Part shown: positions 29,439 to 35,703 of the stretch, one piece after another
Layout of the letters: every line of letters begins with the position of its first letter
Position numbering within the stretch: position 1 is the stretch's first letter
DNA from: Candidatus Phytoplasma pruni
GTDB lineage: Bacteria; Bacillota_I; Bacilli_A; Acholeplasmatales; Acholeplasmataceae
Assembly (NCBI RefSeq): GCF_013391955.1
Contig: NZ_JABUOH010000062.1
Location: 1 to 35,703, forward strand
DNA: 35,703 nt
Reading direction: 5' to 3'
Notes under the pieces: model-generated
Seen by the model: only the letters and a program-made list of their open reading frames with translations
Told to the model about the DNA's origin: nothing
Database searches by the model: none
Made by a program: the position numbers and the translations under genes

Positions 29439-29440
29439 AT

Positions 29441-29469
29441 AAAAAAAGAGCCCATAAAGCTCTTTTTTT
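29441..29469 (+). terminator. Bidirectional terminator between converging genes
   Basis: AAAAAAAGAGC (29441-29451) pairs perfectly with GCTCTTTTTTT (29459-29469), 7-base loop. It serves the + strand coiled-coil gene and the - strand acpS. Confidence 0.88.
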
Positions 29470-29499
29470 ATTTATTAAACTAATTCAAATCATCCATTA

Positions 29500-29841
29500 T
29501 CACATCAAAATAACAAAAGCGATAGCGTAATTATCTGTGTGCGAAAGAGAAATCATGATTTTATTTTGATAAGGATCAACAACATAGGGCATACCATCAG
29601 GTTCATGGTTTAAAACAGACCAATCAGAATAATTATGTGTTAAATCGCCTTTAGCGTAAGCTTTAAAAATTGCTTCCTTAGCAGCCCATCTGCCCGCGAC
29701 ATAACTATACTTTACCTCTTTATTAGCGATAGTAGTATAAAATTCATGCTCTTTAAGGGATAAAATTCTATTAGCTATTTTATCCAATCCAACGTCTTTT
29801 ATTTTTTTTATTTCCACTAAATCCACGCCAATATTTTTCAT
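29500..29841 (-). CDS. acpS: Holo-[acyl-carrier-protein] synthase
   Basis: A 113-residue phosphopantetheinyl transferase that moves the 4'-phosphopantetheine arm from CoA to a serine of acyl carrier protein. Motifs are GVDLVEI at residues 4-10 (Asp6 is a Mg ligand), GRWAAKEAIFKA at about 50-61, and SLSHTDNYAIA near the C-terminus. Full length for the family. The ATG at 29841 has AAAGG about 14 bases upstream and follows ligA by about 27 bases, so it probably shares the ligA transcript. Confidence 0.95.
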   Translation of the reverse strand: MKNIGVDLVEIKKIKDVGLDKIANRILSLKEHEFYTTIANKEVKYSYVAGRWAAKEAIFKAYAKGDLTHNYSDWSVLNHEPDGMPYVVDPYQNKIMISLSHTDNYAIAFVILM

Positions 29842-29868
29842 TTTATTATTGTTTACCTTTTTTTCTTT

Positions 29869-31866
29869 TTATCTTTCCGATAATCTTTGTTCCAGTTCTT
29901 CTTCGTCAATAATTTTAATACCTAAAGCACGAGCTTTTGTTAATTTAGAACCGCTATCTTGACCGCAAATTAAATAATCTATATTTTTAGAAACAGAATT
30001 AACGATTAAAGCACCTTTTTCTTCTAAAAGAAGAGATGCTTCTTTACGCGAATAACGCTTTAAACTACCTGTTAAAACAATTTTTTTACCTTTAAAGAAG
30101 TTATCTTGAACTGTTGTTTTATTTTGATCATCTTTTTGAAATTGAAGATTATGCTGCATTAAAAGATTAATTTCTTCCCAATTTTGAGGCTTTTTAAAAT
30201 ATTCACCCAAACTTTCAACAATTTTAGCACCTACTTCAGGGATGGTTAATAAGTCTTCTTGAGTAGCTTCTTTTAAAGCATAAATATTATGATATTTTTG
30301 AGCTAAAATCTTAGCCACCTTAATCCCAATATGTTTAATGCCTAACGCGAACAAGACTCTTTCAAAAGGTTGAGATTTACTAGTTTCTAAAGCATTTAAA
30401 ATGTTATTAACCTTTTTGCTTTTAAAACCCGGCAAGTCTTCTAATTGACTACGAAAAGACTTTAAAGAGTATAAATCAGATATTTTTTTAACAAAACCTT
30501 TTTGAAAAAACAGAATCAAAGTTTTTTCTCCTAAAACATTAACATCCATCGCTTCTCGAGAAACAAAATGAATTATTTTTTTAATTTTTTTTTCTTCACA
30601 AAACTCATTTAAACAAAAATAATCTACTTCATCAGCTTTTTTATCTAACCGTGTTTGACAAAAAGGACAATGAGTAATCATTTTAAAAGGAGTTTGATCG
30701 CTCCTTTTTTCTTGAATCACTTCAATAATTTCAGGAATAATAGAGCCGGATTTATGTATTAAAACAGTATCCCCGATCCTAATGTCTTTTTTTTGAATAT
30801 AATCATAATTATGCAAAGAAACATTAGAAATAACACTACCACTCACCATAACCGGCAATAATTCCGCTACAGGAGTCACAGAGCCAGTTCTACCCACTTG
30901 AAAGGTAATTTTTTTAACAACAGTTTCTCCTTGGGAAGAATTAAATTTATAAGCTATCGCCCATTTAGGGAATTTACTAGTATAACCGATAAGAGGATGA
31001 AGTTCTAATTGGTTTACTTTAATCACAACTCCGTCCGTATCATAAGGTAAAGTATCTTTTAATGTTTCGTATCGATTAATGTGAGGAATTAAAGCTTCAA
31101 ACGAATCTGCCACATAATGATAAGGATTAACAGAAAAACCCATTGCCTTTAAAAAGTCTAAAACTTCTTTTTGAGTTTTAATAAAAGAAGGCGGTTTTAC
31201 GATATGATAGATAAAAGACGATAAAATCCTTTGGGATACGGTATCAGAATTTAATAACCTAATTGTCCCTGAAGCGGCATTACGAGGGTTGGAAAAAGGC
31301 GGTTTATTATTTTTAACCTGCAAAGCGTTTAATTTTTCAAAATCATCATGTTTAAAAAAAATTTCCCCTCTCACTTCTAAATCGATATCTTTTTGCAGTT
31401 TTAAAGGAATATTTTTAATGGTTTTGATGTTATCAATCACCGCTTCTCCTACTTGCCCGTTCCCTCTAGTAGTGGCCTGAACTAAAATACCTTTTTCATA
31501 TTTTAAATTAATCGCCACTCCATCAATTTTCAATTCCGTAATAAATTGGATACGACTAGTTTTTTTCAAAACGCGATGATAAAAGTCTTTTAACTCTTTC
31601 AAATCAAAAACATTTTCTAACGATAACATCGGTACTTCATGAACGATTTTTTGAAACTTAGAGTTAACAACTCCACCTATTTTAAAAGTAGGACTATAAT
31701 TTAATCTATATTCGGGATACTTTTTTTCCAAAGCAATCAATTCTTGCAAGGAAGCGTCATACTGTTGATCTGTTATTTCCGAAGTGTTTAAATTATAATA
31801 ATCATAATTAGCTTTATTAATCAAGTCTGTTAAAAATTTAATTTTATTTACTATTTCTGTCTTCAT
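29869..31866 (-). CDS. ligA: NAD-dependent DNA ligase LigA
   Basis: A 665-residue ligase that seals nicks in replication and repair using NAD. The adenylation domain has the nucleophile Lys in TELKIDGVA (Lys113). An OB fold, then a four-Cys zinc finger with CPFC and a second Cys pair (about 400-425), helix-hairpin-helix repeats including LPGF and IPEVGAKI, and a C-terminal BRCT domain (about 590-660) follow. All parts are present. I start at ATG 31866 because AAGGTGA lies six bases upstream; a GTG nine bases earlier is in that site. An extended -10 box lies about 18 bases before the start. acpS follows. Confidence 0.97.
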   Translation of the reverse strand: MKTEIVNKIKFLTDLINKANYDYYNLNTSEITDQQYDASLQELIALEKKYPEYRLNYSPTFKIGGVVNSKFQKIVHEVPMLSLENVFDLKELKDFYHRVLKKTSRIQFITELKIDGVAINLKYEKGILVQATTRGNGQVGEAVIDNIKTIKNIPLKLQKDIDLEVRGEIFFKHDDFEKLNALQVKNNKPPFSNPRNAASGTIRLLNSDTVSQRILSSFIYHIVKPPSFIKTQKEVLDFLKAMGFSVNPYHYVADSFEALIPHINRYETLKDTLPYDTDGVVIKVNQLELHPLIGYTSKFPKWAIAYKFNSSQGETVVKKITFQVGRTGSVTPVAELLPVMVSGSVISNVSLHNYDYIQKKDIRIGDTVLIHKSGSIIPEIIEVIQEKRSDQTPFKMITHCPFCQTRLDKKADEVDYFCLNEFCEEKKIKKIIHFVSREAMDVNVLGEKTLILFFQKGFVKKISDLYSLKSFRSQLEDLPGFKSKKVNNILNALETSKSQPFERVLFALGIKHIGIKVAKILAQKYHNIYALKEATQEDLLTIPEVGAKIVESLGEYFKKPQNWEEINLLMQHNLQFQKDDQNKTTVQDNFFKGKKIVLTGSLKRYSRKEASLLLEEKGALIVNSVSKNIDYLICGQDSGSKLTKARALGIKIIDEEELEQRLSER

Positions 31867-31884
31867 TTTCTTCACCTTACTTAA

Positions 31885-31893
31885 ATTATAACA
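31885..31893 (-). promoter_or_regulatory. Extended -10 promoter of ligA
   Basis: TGTTATAAT on the - strand, 18 bases before the ligA ATG. No clear -35. It implies a very short leader. Confidence 0.55.
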
Positions 31894-31952
31894 TATTAGC
31901 GTAATTTATCCTTAAGAACGTTAAAAACAGTTCCATATTTTCTTACCTTTTT

Positions 31953-31981
31953 AAAAGAAAAGACCTTAGAAAAGGTCTTTT
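31953..31981 (-). terminator. Terminator after smpB
   Basis: AAAAGACCTT and AAGGTCTTTT (31958-31967, 31972-31981) form a 10-pair stem with a four-base loop. Read on the - strand it is followed by a T-rich stretch. It lies 40 bases after the smpB stop. Confidence 0.8.
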
Positions 31982-32020
31982 AAAGGAAAGTGGAGGCTTT
32001 TTTAAAAAAGAAAGAAAGGG

Positions 32021-32473
32021 TCAATATTCAGAATATTTTAAAGTTTTCTTAATTCTTAAATTATCATCTTTTTTCTTTAAATCAGCTCTTTTATCGTATT
32101 TTTTCTTACCTTGAGCTAAAGCGAACTCTAATTTAAAGAGGTTTTTGATTAAGAATAGTTTAATCGGAATAACGCTAAAATTTTTCAATTTAATTTTGCT
32201 TTTGATTTGTAGGATTTCTTGTTTTTTCAATAAAAGCTTCTTTTTTCTATTCTCTTCAAAATCAAAATTATTGCTAAAATCATATTTAGCGATTTTCATA
32301 TTATAAACGAATAACTCATCGCCCACAAAATAAATGTATGAACTATCTAAATTCACTTTACCTAAACGGATGGATTTAACTTCGTTACCTAATAATTTAA
32401 TTCCAGCGCAATATTTTTTATCTAAGAAATAATCATAAGAAGCTTTTTTATTTAAAATGACAGTTTTTTTCAT
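32021..32473 (-). CDS. smpB: SsrA-binding protein SmpB
   Basis: A 150-residue RNA-binding protein that delivers tmRNA to stalled ribosomes. Recognisable family segments are an N-terminal [22 protein letters not shown] at about residues 24-36, and the C-terminal basic tail with [15 protein letters not shown] at about 122-136. Length is normal. The ATG at 32473 has only a weak upstream AGAGA. The gene has its own terminator. No tmRNA gene is seen in this window. Confidence 0.96.
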   Translation of the reverse strand: MKKTVILNKKASYDYFLDKKYCAGIKLLGNEVKSIRLGKVNLDSSYIYFVGDELFVYNMKIAKYDFSNNFDFEENRKKKLLLKKQEILQIKSKIKLKNFSVIPIKLFLIKNLFKLEFALAQGKKKYDKRADLKKKDDNLRIKKTLKYSEY

Positions 32474-32588
32474 TGTTATTTGTTATCTCTTTCGTTATTT
32501 TATCAAATGCGAAATAAAAATAACATAAAAACAATTATAATCATTCATACATTTAAAAAAATAAATTTTAAAAATAAAAATTATAATT

Positions 32589-32640
32589 AGACATCATTGA
32601 CGATAGGTTTTATTAGATATCGTTGATGATAAGTCTTTTT
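32589..32640. other. Strong hairpin between smpB and ppa, T-run on + strand
   Basis: On the + strand AGAC (32589-32592) and ATCATTGACGATA (32593-32605) pair fully, with two G-U pairs, with TATCGTTGATGAT (32618-32630) and GTCT (32633-32636), then a T-run. On the - strand the two G-U pairs become A-C mismatches. The structure therefore favours a + strand RNA although both flanking genes are on the - strand. Confidence 0.6.
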
Positions 32641-32674
32641 GAAAAATAAGAAAGCTACAACAATTAAAACAGTG

Positions 32675-33205
32675 TTATTTTTTAGTGATTTCTTGGTAGG
32701 CGACTAAAGAGCGTTTAATAGCGTTTTTAGCTTCTTGTTTTCCTTCTATTCTTTCGATAGAAACGGTTTTTTTGTCTAAATCTTTATAATGAAGTAAAAA
32801 ATGTTCTATTTCGGCTACTAAAGGTTGCGGCAGGTCTTTAATGTCTTGGTACTGCTCCATTAAAGGATCTCTCACCGGAACAGCGATCAATTTTTCATCT
32901 AATTCCCCGTTATCATTCATGCGAATCACTCCAAGAGGACGACAATTAACTAAAACCATCGGATCTAACGATTCTTGGGATAAAACAAAAACATCCAGCG
33001 GATCGTTATCTTCACAATGAGTTAAAGGAATAAAACCATAATTAACAGGATAACGAAAAGACGTCGTCAAATAGCGGTCTAATGACAATAAGCCTGTTTC
33101 TTTATCGATTTCGTATTTTTTCTTACTACCTTGAGGGATTTCAATTAAAACAACAAATTGGTCTTCATTAATTCTCTTAGGATTAATATCGTGCATTATA
33201 TTCAT
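32675..33205 (-). CDS. ppa: Soluble inorganic pyrophosphatase
   Basis: A 176-residue family I pyrophosphatase that hydrolyses PPi to phosphate and pulls biosynthetic reactions forward in the cytoplasm. The signature DNDPLDV is at residues 66-72, with the Mg-binding aspartates Asp66, Asp68 and Asp71. The KYEID and YPVNYGFIP segments near residues 30 and 52-60 complete the active site. Length is typical of bacterial enzymes. ATG at 33205 follows CGGAG at a normal distance. It lies 74 bases downstream of the secreted HExxH gene on the same strand. Confidence 0.97.
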   Translation of the reverse strand: MNIMHDINPKRINEDQFVVLIEIPQGSKKKYEIDKETGLLSLDRYLTTSFRYPVNYGFIPLTHCEDNDPLDVFVLSQESLDPMVLVNCRPLGVIRMNDNGELDEKLIAVPVRDPLMEQYQDIKDLPQPLVAEIEHFLLHYKDLDKKTVSIERIEGKQEAKNAIKRSLVAYQEITKK

Positions 33206-33252
33206 AATTTTCTCCGTTTACAATTAAAAATTGATTTTATTTATTCTTTTTC

Positions 33253-33280
33253 GCATTATCTTGGATAATGCTATTTTTTT
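33253..33280. other. Perfect hairpin between the HExxH gene and ppa
   Basis: GCATTATC (33253-33260) and GATAATGC (33264-33271) with loop TTG. A T-run follows on the + strand but not on the - strand, where the neighbouring genes are read. It could be a processing structure in the - strand message or an antisense terminator. Confidence 0.5.
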
Positions 33281-34521
33281 CAAATTCGTGTGTTAAATAA
33301 AGAGACCCCTTTGACGAACAAAGTTTTCTTTTTTAACACGTTGATAGATAAATGGTTAAAAAACATCTCTTTATTTTTCTGGATGCTAGAAATCATCACT
33401 TTATCGATGAACTGTAATCTTTCTGGTCCATCTTTTTCTTCGTTAAAAATTTCATATAAATAAAGGTAAAAATTTTTTTCTGCGTCATTTTTTATTTTTA
33501 ACAAAAAACCAATAGTTTGGTGTTGAGGGACAAAAGATAAAGCTAGTTTCATTTCTTGCGAAGGTTTGATTTTTTTATTTTCCATAGTAGAATGGATAGA
33601 AAATTTTTCTGGAGCATATTTATGACTTAAATTTTTAATCAAATGAAATAATAAATTTTGTTCCAACGACTCCATATCAGTGGAAGTAGTGATTTTATCT
33701 AATAGTTGTTCGATAGAAAGGTCTACTTCTTCGGAACTATTTTCCCCTCTCACGATTTCCATTAAATGTTGAACATAAACCACTAAATGTTTTTTTAAAG
33801 TGTCTAAATCGTTATCTCTAAAATGTATTATTTCATGGATCAATTCTAACAAAGAATAACCTGTGTTTTTGCAATTACAAAACGAAATATTAACCGAATC
33901 AATCGCCTTTAATTCGTTCTTTTTAAAATAAAAACAACCTAAAGCTGGTTCTTTTTTTAATAAACGGTAAAAATCAACCGTTTCTAAAGCTATTCTGTCG
34001 TATTTATCATCCACAAACTCTTCTTTAATACCAGAAAAATCAATCAAATCAAATAAAAGATTAACTTTAGGGATATGATGGTCCACAAGACCAAAACATA
34101 ACTGTTTAAAGTTCAACCATTCTTGGAAAGAAGCGCAAGGAACTGTTTTAACTTTAGCTACGTTATAAAAAAGCCTTATTTTTTTAGAAAATAAAGAACC
34201 AAAATCATGTTTCCAACCTATAAAAGAATGTTTTTTGGAGGAATCTTTTTTATAATCGTTTTCTAACAAGGAAAAAGAAACATCAATCACAGCGGATTCA
34301 TCAAATTTTTCTTGTTGTGAAATGACTTCATCGTTGGCAGATGAAGATTTTTTATCTAGCGTTTTTCTTGTATTTTTCACTTCTAAAGCACTTAACTCTA
34401 TTTCTTCTTTTTTTTGGCTTTTTTCTATAGCATAAACAGAAAAAGAGTTGCAATAAAATAAAACTATCGAAATAAAAAATAATAAGTTAACTTTTTTTAA
34501 ACAAAATTTACTTTTCTTCAA
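33280..34521 (-). CDS. Secreted protein with an HExxH metalloprotease-like motif
   Basis: A 413-residue protein with a clear N-terminal signal peptide: basic MKKSKFCLKK, hydrophobic core about 11-23, probable cleavage after SVYA (residue 31). The mature part is about 380 residues, unlike any family I recognise. Residues 225-237 read LLELIHEIIHFRD. The HExxH at His229, Glu230, His233 in a hydrophobic helix is the hallmark of many zinc metallopeptidases. A third zinc ligand is not certain; Glu255 is a candidate for a gluzincin-type arrangement. Translation must start with TTG at 34521 (weak AGAAAG upstream). An extended -10 box lies about 50 bases before it. It is a candidate secreted protease or effector; catalytic activity is not shown by motif alone. 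Confidence 0.8.
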   Translation of the reverse strand: MKKSKFCLKKVNLLFFISIVLFYCNSFSVYAIEKSQKKEEIELSALEVKNTRKTLDKKSSSANDEVISQQEKFDESAVIDVSFSLLENDYKKDSSKKHSFIGWKHDFGSLFSKKIRLFYNVAKVKTVPCASFQEWLNFKQLCFGLVDHHIPKVNLLFDLIDFSGIKEEFVDDKYDRIALETVDFYRLLKKEPALGCFYFKKNELKAIDSVNISFCNCKNTGYSLLELIHEIIHFRDNDLDTLKKHLVVYVQHLMEIVRGENSSEEVDLSIEQLLDKITTSTDMESLEQNLLFHLIKNLSHKYAPEKFSIHSTMENKKIKPSQEMKLALSFVPQHQTIGFLLKIKNDAEKNFYLYLYEIFNEEKDGPERLQFIDKVMISSIQKNKEMFFNHLSINVLKKKTLFVKGVSLFNTRI

Positions 34522-34570
34522 TTTTTTTCTTTCTAATTTTTAATTTAATAAAAATTAATAATACAGAAAT

Positions 34571-34579
34571 ATTATAACA
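34571..34579 (-). promoter_or_regulatory. Extended -10 promoter of the secreted HExxH gene
   Basis: TGTTATAAT on the - strand about 50 bases before the TTG start and downstream of the tRNA cluster. No convincing -35. Confidence 0.5.
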
Positions 34580-34626
34580 AATGCATCAAATTTTGTTTAA
34601 AAAAAGTTAATTTTAAATATAATTCA

Positions 34627-34702
34627 TGGTGGCTCCGGGCAGAATCGAACTGCCGACACGAGGCTCTTCAAGCCACTGCTCTACCGACTGAGCTACAGAG
34701 CC
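34627..34702 (-). tRNA. tRNA-Phe (GAA)
   Basis: 76 nt including encoded CCA. A 7-bp acceptor stem (one G-U), a four-pair D stem and a five-pair T stem are present. The anticodon loop TTGAAGA gives GAA. The anticodon stem has a T-T mismatch at 28-42 and G37, both a little unusual. It is last in the cluster, where Bacillus also has Phe after Asp. Confidence 0.9.
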
Positions 34703-34716
34703 AAATATTATTTATT

Positions 34717-34792
34717 TGGCGGTCCGGACGGGGATCGAACCCGCGATCTCCTGCGTGACAGGCAAGCATGTTAACCACTACACCACCGGACC
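34717..34792 (-). tRNA. tRNA-Asp (GTC)
   Basis: 76 nt with encoded CCA, discriminator G73 (an Asp identity base), anticodon loop CTGTCAC giving GTC, all stems paired. Confidence 0.95.
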
Positions 34793-34806
34793 GTTTTGTG
34801 TTTTTT

Positions 34807-34883
34807 TGGTTGCGGGAGTAGGATTTGAACCTACGACCTTCGGATTATGAGCCCGACGAGCTACCAAACTGCTCTATCCCGCG
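34807..34883 (-). tRNA. Initiator tRNA-fMet (CAT)
   Basis: 77 nt with CCA. The unpaired C1 x A72 end, A11-T24 in the D stem and G-rich anticodon stem are initiator features. Anticodon loop CTCATAA. A TGTTATAAT box lies 21 bases upstream. Confidence 0.95.
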
Positions 34884-34904
34884 ATCTCAACTTAAATCAT
34901 AAAA

Positions 34905-34913
34905 ATTATAACA
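34905..34913 (-). promoter_or_regulatory. Possible internal extended -10 promoter before tRNA-fMet
   Basis: TGTTATAAT on the - strand in the 72-base spacer between tRNA-Ser and tRNA-fMet, 21 bases before the fMet gene. Confidence 0.45.
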
Positions 34914-34955
34914 TAAGTTATTGGCAAATATTTATAAAAAATTATTTGTAAATAT

Positions 34956-35046
34956 TGGCGGAGGAAGAGGGATTCGAACCCCCGCGCCCTTTCAGACCTT
35001 CCAGTTTTCAAGACTGGCCCCTTCAACCGGACTTGGGTATTCCTCC
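34956..35046 (-). tRNA. tRNA-Ser (TGA)
   Basis: 91 nt type II tRNA with a long variable arm, encoded CCA, discriminator G, anticodon loop CTTGAAA giving TGA. Confidence 0.95.
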
Positions 35047-35054
35047 AAAAAATA

Positions 35055-35063
35055 ATTATAACA
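35055..35063 (-). promoter_or_regulatory. Possible internal extended -10 promoter before tRNA-Ser
   Basis: TGTTATAAT on the - strand ending 8 bases before the 5' end of tRNA-Ser, so a transcript could begin almost at the mature tRNA end. Confidence 0.45.
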
Positions 35064-35081
35064 AAATTTTAATTAAATTTA

Positions 35082-35158
35082 TGGTGGACCCGGTAGGATT
35101 CGAACCTACGACCAACCGGTTATGAGCCGGTGGCTCTGACCAGCTGAGCTACAGGTCC
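35082..35158 (-). tRNA. tRNA-Ile2 (CAT, probably lysidine-modified)
   Basis: 77 nt with CCA. The anticodon reads CAT but the body (GGACCTG acceptor, ACCGG-CTCATAA-CCGGT stem-loop) resembles Bacillus tRNA-Ile2, in which TilS converts C34 to lysidine so that AUA is read. Its place between Met and Ser matches Ile in the Bacillus tRNA operon. Confidence 0.85.
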
Positions 35159-35164
35159 ATACGA

Positions 35165-35241
35165 TGGTGGCGGCAGAGGGACTCGAACCCTCGACCTCAC
35201 GGGTATGAACCGTGTGCTCTAGCCAGCTGAGCTACACCGCC
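35165..35241 (-). tRNA. Elongator tRNA-Met (CAT)
   Basis: 77 nt with CCA, acceptor GGCGGTG, anticodon loop TTCATAC. The body is very like Bacillus elongator Met and G1-C72 is paired, so it is not the initiator. Confidence 0.92.
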
Positions 35242-35288
35242 TTTGTTTAAATTTTGTTTTTTATTTTTTAAATTATGAATATTAATGT

Positions 35289-35364
35289 TGGTGGAGCTTA
35301 GCGGATTCGAACCGCTGACCTCCTGTGTGCAAGACAGGCGCTCTACCAACTGAGCTAAAACCCC
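35289..35364 (-). tRNA. tRNA-Ala (TGC)
   Basis: 76 nt with CCA, anticodon loop CTTGCAC giving TGC, and the G3-U70 wobble pair that is the Ala identity element. Confidence 0.95.
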
Positions 35365-35372
35365 TTTTTTAA

Positions 35373-35459
35373 TGGTACCTGAAGCCGGACTTGAACCGGC
35401 ACGGCTCTAAAACCATGGGATTTTAAGTCCCACGTGTCTACCTATTCCACCATTCAGGC
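35373..35459 (-). tRNA. tRNA-Leu (TAA)
   Basis: 87 nt type II tRNA with a long variable arm, CCA encoded, anticodon loop CTTAAAA giving TAA. The first pair is G1-U72. Confidence 0.94.
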
Positions 35460-35509
35460 AAATAAGCCAAATTAAGTGTTCGTTTATATTTGTCTAAAAA
35501 TTAATAAAA

Positions 35510-35585
35510 TGGTGACCCGTAAAGGACTCGAACCTTTGACACCTTGATTAAAAGTCAAGTGCTCTACCAACTGAGCTAACGGGCC
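35510..35585 (-). tRNA. tRNA-Lys (TTT)
   Basis: 76 nt with CCA, anticodon loop CTTTTAA giving TTT, all stems paired. Confidence 0.95.
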
Positions 35586-35591
35586 GCCTAA

Positions 35592-35667
<76 letters not shown>

Positions 35668-35690
35668 TTTAAAATTGTGATTGTAAAAAT

Positions 35691-35703
35691 TGGTAGAGGA
35701 TGA
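35691..35703 (-). tRNA. 3' end of a further tRNA, probably tRNA-Val (cut by window edge)
   Basis: The last 13 bases read, on the - strand, TCATCCTCTACCA: a CCA end, discriminator and acceptor strand. The identity as Val is inferred from the conserved order Val-Thr-Lys-Leu in the Bacillus operon; the anticodon is outside the window. Confidence 0.5.

Noticed and set aside
35082-35158. Calling the second CAT-anticodon tRNA an elongator Met duplicate
   Set aside because: Its acceptor and anticodon stems match Ile2-type tRNA better, and its order between Met and Ser equals Ile in the Bacillus cluster.

Overview
The window looks like a chromosomal segment of a phytoplasma ('Candidatus Phytoplasma', Acholeplasmataceae). 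The DNA is very AT-rich. Protein sequences are Lys/Asn/Ile-rich, and the housekeeping genes are of low-GC Gram-positive (Bacillus/Mollicutes) type. TGA is used as a stop codon (for example at 3574-3576 and 10473-10475) and Trp is coded by TGG. That argues against Mycoplasma or Spiroplasma and fits Acholeplasma/phytoplasma. Several proteins carry a single N-terminal membrane segment or signal peptide, as expected for a wall-less intracellular parasite that presents proteins to host cytoplasm. I cannot name the species.

Layout. 464-9334 (+) is an unusual four-gene cluster: two membrane-anchored coiled-coil proteins, a membrane-anchored FtsH-like AAA+ ATPase without a protease domain, and a 1444-residue signal-bearing coiled-coil protein ending in an FtsH-type (M41) zinc peptidase domain. 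9669-10475 (+) is a HAD phosphatase with its own promoter and terminator. 10608-17619 (-) is a nucleic-acid cluster: an RNase J paralogue with destroyed metal motifs, an intact RNase J, a small OB-fold-like protein, mutM, dnaB and dnaI. recU (+) stands alone. 18362-20086 (-) holds an ECF-type S component and lplA. 20226-25084 (-) is the hrcA-grpE-dnaK-dnaJ heat-shock operon with a near-consensus promoter and a CIRCE operator. 25328-29438 (+) holds a large two-anchor trypsin-like protease and a partner coiled-coil protein whose own start is unclear. 29500-33205 (-) holds acpS, ligA, smpB and ppa. 33280-34521 (-) is a secreted protein with an HExxH motif. 34627-35703 (-) is a run of ten complete tRNA genes plus one cut by the window edge, in nearly the order of the large Bacillus subtilis tRNA operon.

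How it fits together. Much of the window is ordinary informational and stress biology. The unusual part is a set of three predicted extracytoplasmic proteolytic systems: a split FtsH-like AAA+/M41 machine, a DegP/trypsin-like serine protease with degenerate flanking domains, and a secreted HExxH protein. By the positive-inside rule the AAA+ module would also face outwards. That is paradoxical for a free-living cell but possible for a bacterium bathed in ATP-containing host cytosol. The split AAA+/M41 cluster is my best candidate for a poorly described system. No insertion sequence, prophage, CRISPR array or potential mobile unit was seen.
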